64,000 bases of DNA, taken from contig JAQSEB010000110.1 in assembly GCA_030063045.1 (NCBI GenBank), positions 1,674,001 to 1,738,000 of the forward strand. The letters are read 5' to 3'. The position numbers were made by a program, and so were the translations under genes. Below are positions 37,741-49,100 of the stretch, in pieces. The stretch's first letter is position 1, and the number at the start of each line of letters is the position of its first letter. The notes beneath the pieces were generated by a model. That model did not search any database. It saw only the letters and a program-made list of their open reading frames with translations, and was not told the DNA's origin. Origin of the DNA: Pratylenchus scribneri (lineage: Eukaryota; Nematoda; Chromadorea; Rhabditida; Pratylenchidae).

Positions 37741-40194
37741 ATGTCAGCCAAAAGTTTGGTTGCAATAATCACTGGTAAACAAAAATGGAAATTAATTAGA
37801 ATAAAAATTAAATTAAATTTAAACAAAAAAGGTGCAAGTTCGGGCATTGGCAAGGCCACAGCGCTGATGTTCGCCAAAAATGGCTATCGCCTTTCGTTGA
37901 ATGGCCGAAATGAGGTGGCCTTAAACCAGTTGATCGAAGAATGTGTCACAAATTGTGGATTAAACAAAGAGCAGGTTTTGGAATTGAAATCAGTTCAAAA
38001 ATATTATCAACAAAATTTGATGCGGATGAAAATAATTCATCATGGATTGAAATTGAATTGATAATTTTATTTAATTTTGTTTAAAATTTAATTGAATTAT
38101 GCTCAAAAAACTATTAATTGGTCTTTACTATGAATGAATGAAATTTGCAGTAACCTTTTGCTTGTTACGACAATTTGGGACGCGACAATAGAAAAAAGAG
38201 CGTTGATTGTGCTAAAGCTTATGGGTCAATTTATAAACCATTTTATAGTGCATAAAATTAGTTACAAAGTGATTCCAAAAGCATTAACCATTTTGCATAT
38301 TTACAGAGTAGTTACCAAAAATTAACAAATTCACAATTTTAATTAAACCAATTGCTGGCTAGAAAGAACTAGTAGTTACCAAAAATTAACAAATTCACAA
38401 TTTTAATTAAATTAATTTTTTGGCCAGTATTCTGTAAATAAGCAACAATGGCCAGTGCTTTTGAAATAATTTTGTAGCTAATATGTACCTTATAAAATGA
38501 TATTTGACCTAGAACTAGAATACCTTAAATGACACTAAAATATTTCATGTTTCATCCAATATTGCCGTGTCCCCAATTGTTATATAGTTTCTACAGGACG
38601 CAGCTTCATTTCTGAAACAAATTAAAATAAAATTAATACAAATTTGATTGCAAAAATTCTATCATTTAAATTTAAAACTAAAATCTTCAAAATTGGTTAA
38701 TTGTTTAATGAATTATACAAATTCGCAACAATTTAAGCCTACAACAAGTTGGGCTGTTCCGATTTTAAATTGAAATACAAATTTGAGTAAAATACATTTA
38801 CTTTCCATTTAACCACAGATTGTCAGCACAGTTGGAGATGTTTGCGAAGAGAAAACGCTCAATGACATTGTTGAGAGAACGGCGCAAAGCTTTGGTCAAA
38901 TCGACGTTTTGGTTTTATAAATTTTTCCCCAATTTTCACTTTTTAACCAATTTTGAGGTAAATTGTGCCGGAATTATTTCGGTTGGTGGCTCAAAGGATA
39001 CGCCGGTGTCCGTTTTGGATGGTTTGATGCGAGTGAATGTGAATAGGTTTTTTGTGAATAGTTAAAATGATTTAATTAGGAATTTATATTTTAAGTATGA
39101 TCCGATTGAGCCAATTGGCCATTCCCTATTTGGAGAAGACCAAGGGAAGCATTGTGAATGGTAAAAATTAGAGGTTTAATTATTATTGCTAAATTTGACA
39201 AATTCAGTGAGCAGCATTGCCGGCATTTGCGCGGTAATTCATTCATTTAATCTTAAATGGCCTAAAAAATCATTTCACAAAAATTTGAGTATTTTCGGTT
39301 TTCCTGGAACTTGGAGTAGATTTTTGGGTCAATTAGAGAAAGGTAACGGCATTCCCCATGGTCATCCGGTATAGGGTTATAGTCTTTAGGGAAAGGTTAT
39401 CATCCAGTTCATATATCTATAACCCCAACCCTAATCATTTATTAGGGTTCCCTTCATTTCAAAACCATATAAAGAAAAGTTTTTACTTAGTCAATCAGGA
39501 CTAGGAAAACCATAAATTTGGTCTCATTTTAGTCTTTTTCCATTTTATGCCAATCTTGGCAAGCAAATGCTGAACCATGGATAGATTTACATTTGTAAAT
39601 GTTGACATTTGCTTATCTGAAATGATCATTGAATGAAATAATGTCAAATTAGTGTTTGACATTCTAAATGATCTCATAAAAAACATTTTTTTATGGGCAA
39701 TTCAAAAAATAATAATTGGTCACTTCAATTTAGTTCCCAGCGGTCTCGTATTATTCCATTTCGAAAGCGGCTGTCGACAAATTCACGGAATGCCTTTCGC
39801 TTGAATTGGCACCCAAGGGCATTCGAGTTAATGCAGTGAAGTAAGCAATTCTATTGTGGGAAAGAAAATAAAAATGAATATTTAAAATTAATTCTGAAGG
39901 AAATTTCACTTTTCCGTTAAATTTTAGTCCAGCGCTGATTGTCACCGAAATTCACAAACGGGCTGGAATGAGCGAGGAACAATACAAAGAGGTTAATTTA
40001 AGAATTTTGATCAAATTATTCCAAAAATTTCGTTAAAGTTCCTAAAACGAGGCGAACAAAACCATGCATTGGGCCGAGTTGGCCATGTGGATGAGGTGGC
40101 CAAATCCATTTTGTTCTTGGCCCGGGATGCCACATTTTGCACTGGAAATTTGATGAAAATTGATGGCGGCAAATCGCTGATGGTTCCGCGCTAA
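37741..40194 (+). CDS. short-chain dehydrogenase/reductase (classical SDR)
   Basis: Nine exons (37741-37774, 37832-37974, 38819-38911, 38958-39046, 39096-39160, 39208-39233, 39734-39840, 39928-39991, 40039-40194) give 258 residues, the usual classical SDR length. The Rossmann nucleotide-binding motif is TGASSGIG (11-18). NCAG (92-95) supports the central sheet. Catalytic residues are Ser144 in VSSIAG and Tyr157/Lys161 in YYSISK. RVNAVNPALIVTEIHKR follows as in family members, and the C-terminal text CTGNLMKIDGGKS is the standard ending. It should reduce or oxidise a carbonyl or alcohol using NAD(P)(H) in the cytosol. The substrate cannot be inferred. An Arg in SLNGRNE after strand 2 favours NADP(H). 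All splice sites are GT-AG. Intron 2 (about 840 bp) and intron 6 (500 bp) carry repeat material. Confidence 0.92.
38145..38510. mobile_element. diverged inverted-repeat element in dehydrogenase intron 2
   Basis: The text ttaaagctt-like start, gcataaaattag, caaaaattaacaaattcacaattttaattaaa (as two near-identical copies at about 38318 and 38374) and tggccagtatt...tttgaaataattttgtagcta runs parallel to the interior of the MITE copies at 47.66, 51.65 and 55.29 kb. The ends are not recognisable. I read it as an old relative of that family, with an internal 56-bp duplication. Confidence 0.4.
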
Positions 40195-41066
40195 TTTATT
40201 TGATGGAATAATTTGGAGAATTCTTTCTATTTTAGTTTACCAAAAAAACATCTATTATTTTATGCTCCAGTTATTTAAATAATTACTGTAACGGATTTTA
40301 TTAACTGTTTTGTTTTCAATTATCTGAAATAGCCTTATTGTCTTGATAAATATTATTTATTAATTTTTAATTTCATCGATTAATTTTATTTACTTGGAGC
40401 TGACTGAAACTTGCAATAAATTAAATGTAGCCTAACTTGATCCTTACGAATTAAAAGGCACCAAAATTTAAAAAAAAAGAGCATTTTGCTGGGTTTTCAG
40501 AGGTGTTGAACAAGAAGATATCTATTTTCAAATCTTAGTGTATGGACAATAGATTATTTTCCGGAAAGAATTAATTCCGCCTGTTTTCCGGAAAGAATTA
40601 ATTCCGCCTGTTTTCCGGAAAGAATTAATTCCGCCTACCGGAAAGATTTAATTCCGCCTTTTTCCGGAAAGAATTAATTCCGCCTACCGGAAAGAATTAA
40701 TTCCGCCTGTTTTCCGGAAAGATTTAATTCCGCCTTTTTTCCGGAAAGAATTAATTCCGACTGTTTTCCGGAAAGAATTAAATCCACTTACCGGAAATAA
40801 TTAATTCCGACTGTTTTCCGGAAAAAATTAATTCCGCCTGTTTTCCGAAAAGTTTTAAAAGGAAATAATGCCATAAAAATAAGCCGTTTTTTATTTAATC
40901 AAATCAACCAAGAAGATTAAAATAATTGAAAAATTAAGCAAATATAATTAAATGAAACGATGTATGGAAGTATGATATTGTCGTCCAAAAAATAAATTAT
41001 TTTAAAGCAAAAATATATGTTTTCTTCATTGTCTGCATTCTTTTGATCTTCCATATATTGAATGCA
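40195..41066. other. convergent intergenic region with a tandem array
   Basis: Between the 3' ends of the dehydrogenase (+) and F-box-like gene A (-). Apart from the array at 40553-40860 it is AT-rich without genes. Confidence 0.5.
40553..40860. repeat. about 27-bp tandem array with ttccgcctgttttccggaaag core
   Basis: Roughly eleven copies of ttccgcctgttttccggaaa followed by gaattaa. Some copies are shortened to attccgcctaccggaaag. The 21-bp core is identical to that in the innexin B intron array (11.78-12.06 kb), although the linker and spacing differ. This points to a dispersed repeat family and not to two independent arrays. Confidence 0.85.
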
Positions 41067-42594
41067 TTAGAACTCCTTAATTTTTAAAAAGTTAAAATAA
41101 TTTTTAAAAGTATTTTTACCCCAATTTCAATGATTTTTACAGAAGGCAACTTATTATTCTTATTCATCTGGTCCAATTGATCCTCCCAATCTTGCTTTAA
41201 ATGTTCTTCGCCTTTTGGGTGTCGAATAAGAAGATGTCGCGGAGGATCCCATATACCAAATTCCCATTGCCAGACATGTTGTTCATTTGAATAAAGGGTA
41301 AGCACTTCTCCAGTCTGTTCATTTTCCATGATGAAATTTCGACATTTTGGGTCCCAAAGAAATGCAATTATGAAATTGACAGACTGAGTTGAGCCAATAA
41401 ATTGCTATAAAATTAATAAAATAAATAAAACAAAGCAATTTAGTAACCTTCTTAATTCGCTCAAAAAAGTCGTAATGGTAATTCCAGTGTTGATTTATAA
41501 CCGAAAGCAATTTTGGTTTATTGTCAGGAAGGGGTTTGATCAACCATTGGAGCAATAAATCATTATCCTCCTTTTGAAATGAGAGTTCCATCATCCTAAT
41601 TGATTGAAGATTTTCAATTAGGCCAAACGCATTCGGATAAAATCGCAGGAAATCGAAGAAATTTTCAACATTAATTGAAACGGCTTTCTTTGTCAATGTT
41701 TCGCACAAACCACGAATTTGAGTAATTTTCTCCATCGAATGCCATATTGAAATTTTTGGTTGAAATTTCAAAGAAATTCCATTTAATTTTGGTAGAATGC
41801 ATTCAATGAATTTCATAATTTGTCCGTTCAAAAAACTGGAATAAGGATTTTTAAAAGAATTTGTGAACTTTTTTACTCCATATGAATTCCTTCGAAGCCA
41901 GTGATATATTTTGGCGGTGGGATAGAAGCAATTGGGATTTCATCTTCATCTTCCCATCCCGATCCTCTATCGATTACCAATTTGGCCTGATAATTGTCTG
42001 ATTCTTCATTGAATTCTTTCCAACAATGCAGAATTTTGACTTCGTACGGCTTAACATTGCCATGAAGCTTTGGCCAGCAAAGTTGCTTGAATGTCTTGGA
42101 TGAGGTGCTCAATGCGGAGTTGGCCATTTCTTTGCGACCAATCCATGCCAAAGTTTCGAATAGCCAATTTTTTACACTAATTGAATATTTTTATTTAAAT
42201 TATTAATTTATTTATTAACTATGTTCTGCTGGTCGATTTTGCACTTTTTGCTATTTTCTCTTCCAAATCAGTGGAATTCTCCGCACTTTTGGCAATCATT
42301 TTCTCTTCCAAATCAGTGGGCTTCTCTTCAACCATCATATTTTGCGATGAACTTGGATTTGAAACAACTGATTGTGTTGGATTTTCCTGCTTTATTGTGA
42401 AATTTTTAATATTTTTTAATAAAAGAAAATTGGAAAACCTGAAATTTTTCCGCTTTCATTGCTTCATTTTCTTTTACCAATTTTGCAATTTGCTCCTTCA
42501 TTTCTGTGTTTTGTTCCATCAAATCGTCATTCTGTTGATTCAATTCAGCATTTTGCATTTCAAGTTTGTCCAGTTTTTCTTTCAAAGCATCCAT
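41067..42594 (-). CDS. coiled-coil plus F-box-like protein A (lineage-specific family)
   Basis: Six exons (42594-42439, 42389-42220, 42176-41877, 41835-41448, 41404-41120, 41075-41067) give 435 residues if the first in-frame ATG is used. The paralogue's start codon is GTG here (42606-42604), so the N-terminus begins four codons later. Residues 1-52 form a Gln/Asn/Glu/Leu coiled coil (EMQNAELNQQNDDLMEQN). A Ser/Lys/Glu linker with a duplicated TDLEEK...AKSAENS follows. The helix VKNWLFETLAWIGRKEMANS resembles the F-box-like start of a family abundant in cyst nematodes, later parts of which (text like VNFIIAFLW, TGEVLTLYS, HLLIRHPKGEE) also fit from memory. Family function is unknown. If it is a true F-box, it would link substrates to SCF ubiquitin ligases. 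The last exon is only nine bases and is conserved in the paralogue. Confidence 0.72.
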
Positions 42595-43498
42595 TTCGTT
42601 GGCCACCGAATTTTCTTCAGAAATTTTTCAAATTCTCAATGAAATTATTTATTAAATTTGTCAAAATTTAATCTAATAATTAAATAATTTTTTATATTAA
42701 AAATTCAAAAAAATAATTTAAGAAAATCTATTTTTCATCATTGGAAAATATTATCATTTTGGACGAATGAGAGAAGTAAAAAGAAAAAAGATTTGTTATA
42801 TTCATCTTATTATCAGGAAAATTTAATTCGGTACAGCAGCAGATGATTGCCCGAGGCAATCTTCTTAAATATTATTTCAATTTTCCCAATCCATCAAATG
42901 TACGGCACATTATTAATTTGAATGAATTTATCAAAAATAGAGACATTCATTGTTGGATTAAAATTCTTGGAAAAATTGCCCCGGGCAAATATTTGAATAT
43001 TTTTTTTTACTAAAATTCATTTATGGCGAATTTGGGTTTAGGCAATTTGCCCATCCATCATTATACTATAAAATAAACTTTTTCAATTACTTTTGTCTTT
43101 TGTGTTTTGTCCATCATTTGGAGTACTTATATCAAATAATCAAATGTTCCCATTCAATCATTTTCTGATTGAGTAATTGCTTAATTTATTAAGAGCTTCT
43201 GTGTGGTGTTTAATTCTCAGCAATGATTGTTATTTTCTTTTGTTTGCGAATACATTTTTAGACTAATTTTATTAATTTTAATGATTAATTGAAATCGATT
43301 TATTAATGAAAAAGAAATACTAATGCCATTAGCCGATTTATTTATACAATTAAGAAGATTAAATGGATTGAAAAATAAAGCAAATTAATATACTGAAATG
43401 ACGTATGAAACTGAAATATTGATGTTAAAAAACGAAAAAGTTATTTTCATTGTCTGCATTCTCTGCATTCTATTGATCGGCTTCACTTATTGAAAGCA
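42595..43498. other. spacer between the F-box-like genes
   Basis: Contains the 5' flank of gene A, including the duplicated block near 42850-42990, then AT-rich text to the 3' end of gene B. No gene seen. Confidence 0.45.
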
Positions 43499-44984
43499 TT
43501 AGAACTCCTTAATTTTTAAAATGTTTTAAAATATTTAAAAGTTTTATATTTTTACCCCGGTATTCGTGATTTGAACAATGACACGAGGCAACGTCTGCAA
43601 CAATTTTTTCTCCCAATCTGCTCTTAAATGTTCTTCGCCTTTTTGATGTCGAACAAGAAAATATTTATCATAAAGAGCAAGTACTTCCCCAGTCTGTTCA
43701 TTTTCCATATTGAAATTTGGATAATTTGGATCAAAATTGAATGATATTATGAAATTGACAGACTGAGTTGAGCCAATAAATTGCTAAAAAAATTTAAAAA
43801 ATGGGTCAAACAAAGTTTAGTAACCTCTTTGATTCTGTCAATAAACTTGGAACTCAGTTGTTGTTCAATTATATGGATTGAAACCATTTTTGGCTTCTGG
43901 CCATTAAAGGGTTGGATCAGCCATTGCAACAGCAAATTGATGTGCTCTTTCATGGTTAAATTGGCCAAAATTGATTGAACATTTTCGATTAGGCCAAATG
44001 CATTCGGATTGAGGCGCAAGAATTCAAAGAAATTTTCATCACGAATTGAAACGGCTTTCTTTGCCAACATTTCGTACAAACAATGAATTTGAGTAATTTT
44101 GTCTGACGAATGCCATATTGGAATTGTCATAGGACGAAAGTACATATTAAATGCATTTATATTTGGAAGAATGCATTCGATGAATTTCATAACTTGGCCA
44201 TTCAAAAAACTGAAATAATACAATAGGATTTCATTAAAGAATTTGCTAACCAGTTTCCTTACAATATAGCAATTCTACTGAATCCAATAATGTAATTTGG
44301 CGGTTCGATAGAAGCAATTGGGATTTCAGTCCATTCCCATCCTTTAGCGATTACCAATTTTGGTTGATTGGTGCCCGATTCTTCATCGAATTTATCTTGA
44401 AATTCCAAATTGACTTCATGCGGCTTAACATTGCCATGAAGTTTTGGCCAGCAAAGTTGCTTGAATGTCTTGGATGAGGTGCTCAATGCTGAGTCGGCCA
44501 TTTCTTTACGTCCAACCCATTCCAAAGTTTCGAATAGCCAATTTTGCACACTATGAACATTTTTATTGCAATATTAATTAATTAATTATTTATTTATTAA
44601 CTATGTTCTGCTGGTCGATTTTGCATTTTTTGCAATCATTTTCTCTTCCAATTCCAAATCAGCGAGCTTCTCTTCAACCATTTTTTGTGAACTTGGATTT
44701 GAAACAATTGATTGTGCTTGATTTTTCGGCTATATAGTAAAATTTTTAATTTTCATAAGATTTTTCAAGGAAACCTGTAATTTCTCCCCTTTCAACATTT
44801 CATTTTCCTTTAACAATTTTGCATTTTGCTCTGCTAATTTTGCATTTTGGTCTGCCAATTCAACAATTTGTTCATTCATTTCTTTGTTTTGTTCCATCAA
44901 ATCGGCATTCTGTTGATTTAATTCGGCATTTTGCCCTTCAAGTTTGTCCAGTTTTTCTTTCAAAGCATCGATTTCGTTGGCCAT
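43499..44984 (-). CDS. coiled-coil plus F-box-like protein B (lineage-specific family)
   Basis: Six exons (44984-44775, 44729-44602, 44550-44263, 44209-43825, 43783-43556, 43507-43499) give 415 residues. The start is the ATG giving MANEIDALKEKLDKLEGQ. The N-terminal 70 residues are a coiled coil with a seven-residue repeat (LADQNAKLAEQNAKLLKEN), one unit longer than in A. After a short linker, VQNWLFETLEWVGRKEMADS begins the F-box-like part, followed by PSIASIEPP-like text, GQVMKFIECILPN, a leucine-rich middle, and QFIGSTQSVNFIIS near the C-terminus. The terminal segment is shorter than in A (exon 5 has 76 codons instead of 95). Exon phases and the final nine-base exon are the same as A. Family assignment is from memory and the molecular role is unknown. 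Confidence 0.74.
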
Positions 44985-46115
44985 TGAATTTTTCTTCAGA
45001 CAATTCTCAATCAAATTATTTATTAAATTTGTCAAAATTTAATCTAATAATTAAATAATTTTTTATATTAAAAACTCTTTAAAAATAATTTAAGAGGGCT
45101 CTTTTTCATCATTGAAAAATATTATCATTTTGGGAGAATGAGAAAGAAGTAAAAGACAAAAATTTGTTATATTCATTCATTTTTATTTGTTAGTTAGGCG
45201 AAAATTTAATTCAGTACAGTACAGAAAATGTTTGCCCGAGGCAATCATCTTGAATATTTTTCAATTTCCCCAATCCATCAAATGTACGGCCCATTATCAA
45301 TTTGAATGAATCTATCAAAAATAACAGACACATTTTCATTGTTGGATTAAATTCTTTGGGAAAATTGCCTCGAGCAAATATTGATATATTTCGATTCGAT
45401 GACATTATCTCCATCATACTGATTGGACACAAATGTAAAAAATAGTAATATAATTAGTTTGGATCAGTGGATGGGTTCGATGTCTTAAATAAAAATTATC
45501 GAATTAGAAAATGGAAAATTCGGAGAAATTTTCCAAAATTGAAAATGGAAAACTCAGAGGTTCAAAAAAATTTTACTAAATCGAAAATCGAGATTTTCGG
45601 TCTCAAAAATGACCGAAAATCAACATCGAATAAATCGAACCCATCCCTGTTCCATACGAGTGATGGGCCATATTTGGAACGAAAGTAATAAGTGTGGATA
45701 TTTTTGATTTGGATGACTCAATCTCTCTCATATGCCTGATAATAAAATGCCAACAAATATAATTATTGCGAAATAATTTGGCACAGATGGATTTGTTGGA
45801 TTGGATAGCTCCATCTCTCTGAGAATTTATAATGCCAGCAAATAAAAATATTGGGGAAAAGTTTGGGAATTGGGACTTATGGATTTGTTTGGATTGGATA
45901 GCTCCATCTCCCTCATATGCCTGACTTCTGACTTCATGAGAACAACATTAATGCGCAGTTCGATGCCACTAAATTAGAAATGGAATGCTCATATAAAATA
46001 GCTCTAAAGTGAAGCGGGCGTTTCAATGGCTCCATTTAGATTAATAAAACGGCCAGTAAAATGAGCCCAAATCAATCATTTTTCCAATCTGCGTTGGCTT
46101 CCCTCAATTCGCCAA
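44985..46115. other. intergenic region with short repeats
   Basis: Up to 45430 this is the duplicated 5' flank of gene B. A 73-codon frame at 45211-45432 (minus) is not conserved in the sister flank and is not called. Three spaced copies of a block of about 100 bp (45700, 45800, 45900) share ggatagctccatctc and the phrase catatgcctga. The divergent 5' flank of the FAXC-like gene follows. Confidence 0.45.
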
Positions 46116-49100
46116 ATGCTATTTGCCCTTTTTCTGCACTTTTTAATTGTAAATTACATTCAAGGTGAGTAAAAATTCGGAAAAAAACCCCAATAACCCT
46201 AAAAATAGGCCTTTACAAATTGCAACCCGAGGATGGCAAAATGGGTGAACCGAATTTGCTGGTTGAAGAAAAGTTAGCCAAAAAGGACTACCTTTATTTG
46301 TACCAATTCAATCGAACATCGTTTGCGCCCTCCCAAGCCCCGCTAAACCAATTCATTGAAGGCCTACTCATTTTGATGAATGTCAAATTCCATGTTGGTC
46401 GTTAAATATTTTATTATTTTTCAGTCCATAGCCGATCTCTTTTTCCATTTAACAAAATATTATGGGGTAGAAAAGATGTTCTAGTTTGTGAAAAATATCC
46501 ATGCTAAACTTAAAGACATCCTAGGAATTTTTAAGCCCATTCACTTTGGCATGGTCCGGTTTAGTTAGGAAGATTTGATTCATTTGCCAAAGTGGTTAAT
46601 AGAGCCCAACACAAAATGACTAAATTTAATTGCAATTGAAATTTTTTAAAGAAAATTGACCCTAAGGAAACGATTGAGTCATAGATCAATGTTTTATAAT
46701 TATAATAGATACTAGTTTTATATGCAAGAAAAAGTAGAAAAATATGTAAATTTAAAAAAATCTTTATTAAAATTTGTTTAAAAATATGTAATTTTTCGAT
46801 TTTTATTTACATTTTTGTTGGATAATTTTTGCAAAAAAAAAAGCCAAAAAAAATATGCATATAAATTCGGTCCCTATTTATGATAAAATAAAATAAAGTT
46901 AAAACAAGTAAAACGAGATCATCAGAAAAACATTTATTTATATGTACTAATTTTTTATTTAATTTTCAGCGAATTGCCAACCAATTTTTCCTAGGCTCAC
47001 AAAGCACTGGGACTTTACCATTCATTCAATACAATGGAGAATATTTCGATGGTGTGGAAAATATTTTAAAATTTTTAAATGATAAACATCCAGAAAAAAT
47101 GAAAAAGCTGAAAAAATATGCAAAAGACGAAGAAGTAAAAAAATTCGCCTTGGATTTTTCATTTAAGTTAGTAAATATTTTATGATTAGTAAATAATTTA
47201 TTTGTTAAAATTAATTCATTTTCACAGAATTTTGATGAAAGATCGTTCTAGAAGACTTAAATTGGTTTCAACGAATACAGATTTTGATATTGAGAATGAG
47301 GAGAAGGAATGGGAAGGCCTCGATTTTATGCTCTATGATCAGGGAATCCGTGAACAAATGCTGCCAGCGATCCCAAACTTAATTGGGCGGAGGAATGTGC
47401 CTGTAGGCCAATTCAAATTACGTGAATTGAGTCGTAAATTCTTGACGGAATATTTCGATTGCAGTAAGAGTAATAGATGGGAAAAATGCGAAGCATTCAA
47501 TGAGAATGGTAATGTGATTGGATTGACGGAAACAAATTGGGCCGAATTTCAAAATGCAATGGAGACATATATAACAGGCGAATTGCAAAGTGTGTTAATC
47601 ACTAATAGCAATGGGAATGCATCCGAGGAAAAGGCAAGCAAAAAATTATTAATGAATTAGCCGACATTTGCAGACGAAAGCGTCTGGCGCCGATGATGTT
47701 AAAGCTTCTATGGCATTATTTATGGCATATTATTAAGCATAAAATTAGCAATAAAATTAAATCGAACATTTTGCCGATTTTGGATATTCACCGAATTATG
47801 GCCAAAAAACGATCAGAAACATAATTTTAATTAAACCAAACGGGTTTTTGGCCATTATTCGATGAATATTCAACCTTGGTCCAATATTTTTGATATCATT
47901 TTGTAGATAATTTTATGCGAAATAAAATGCTCAAAACAATTTCACACCATCGGCATCAGACCGTTTTGTCCTTCAAATGTCATAATACGCATTAATGTGC
48001 TAATAAGTTCTTAGAAATTATTCTGCTCTATTGGTGTTTTTTTTGGAAGAAAAGTAAATTGTTTTGTTTTATGGGCTAGGATTAATTGGATTGAGGAATT
48101 TTTCAACTAGCATTTTATTTTCGTGGTGCAAAAATTTTTGATGAAATATGATAAAAAATTAAAAATTATTAAATAATAATATTATCTGGATTTTCCAGTT
48201 GAAACTATTGCTGGAACAAAATAAATATGAAGATGGGCAAAGTTATGCTGAAATTGATGAAGCCGAATTGTATAATATTTTCATGGAAAAATTGGAAGAA
48301 CTCAAAATAATTAACAGACTTGAAAAAACAAAATTATTTTTGGGCGGCACGACTCCATCCATTGTTGGGAGGGGGGACAAATTAATAATTGAAAATTTTG
48401 GATTTTCAGGGCGATATGGCTCTTTTCAATATTTTGGTACAATTTTTCGAGACGCCACTCAACATTCCCGAATTTAAGCAATTTTTCCAGCCAAATCGAT
48501 TGAATTCGGATGATGAACAAAAAATGAATGACGCAGAGAGAAAGGACAAATATAGGAAATATTCTGGGAAAAATTTTAAAAAAATGCAAGAAATTTTCAA
48601 GTCTTTTTACGAACGAATGAAACATAAATTGAGGATCGGAGGGGAGCGTTGGGCTGTCTTGACCCAGAAGCCATGGCCTATGAATTATGAGAATATTTGG
48701 CGAGAAAAATTTCCAAACAAATTTGATGGTAATTTTTTTTATTATGCGATGATATAATTCCTAAATAAAGAAAGGGCGATGCAATTGTAGGGGATTCCTA
48801 AAATGTTGCAGATATAGGCGATTCCTTATTCTGATTTTTAGTTTTAATATGATTCTGATTTTTAATATTGAATTTATCTGATTCTAATTTATTCTGATTT
48901 TATTTTAATTCTGATTTTTAGTTCTGATTTATTCGGATTTTATTTTGATTCTGATTTTTAGTTCTGATTTTATTCTGATTTTTAATTCTGATTTTATTTT
49001 GATTCTGATTTTTAGTTCTTATTTATTCGGATTTTATTTTGATTCTGATTTTTAGTTCTGATTTTATTCTGATTTTTAATTCTGATTTTATTTTGATTCT

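Larger units (their letters stand above)
41030..45430. repeat. tandem segmental duplication carrying the two F-box-like genes
   Basis: The unit at about 41.03-43.01 kb matches 43.43-45.43 kb: identical exon-intron phases, shared 3' flank (ttcattgtctgcattct) and shared 5' flanks, including a conserved block near 42850-42990 and 45230-45380 (cccaatccatcaaatgtacgg, ttgttggattaaa). That block lies about 250 bp upstream of each start. Its frames are not conserved between copies, so it is more likely regulatory or a decayed exon than a gene. Confidence 0.75.

Noticed and set aside
42601..42606. GTG as start codon of F-box-like gene A
   Set aside because: Nuclear animal genes start with ATG. GTG here aligns with the paralogue's ATG and is best read as a mutated start, with the next ATG four codons in.
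45211..45432. 73-codon minus-strand frame upstream of F-box-like gene B
   Set aside because: The duplicated sister block upstream of gene A has stops in the matching frame, so coding is not conserved.
46425..46460. Possible fragment of the agccgatc fold-back element
   Set aside because: Only about 15 bases match (agccgatctcttttt) with no inverted partner. Too short to call.
47202..47660. Stop codon at 47658-47660 as the end of the FAXC-like gene
   Set aside because: A GC donor (aag|gcaagc at 47634) joins in phase to an exon at 48199 that completes the GST C-domain, so the stop is intronic.
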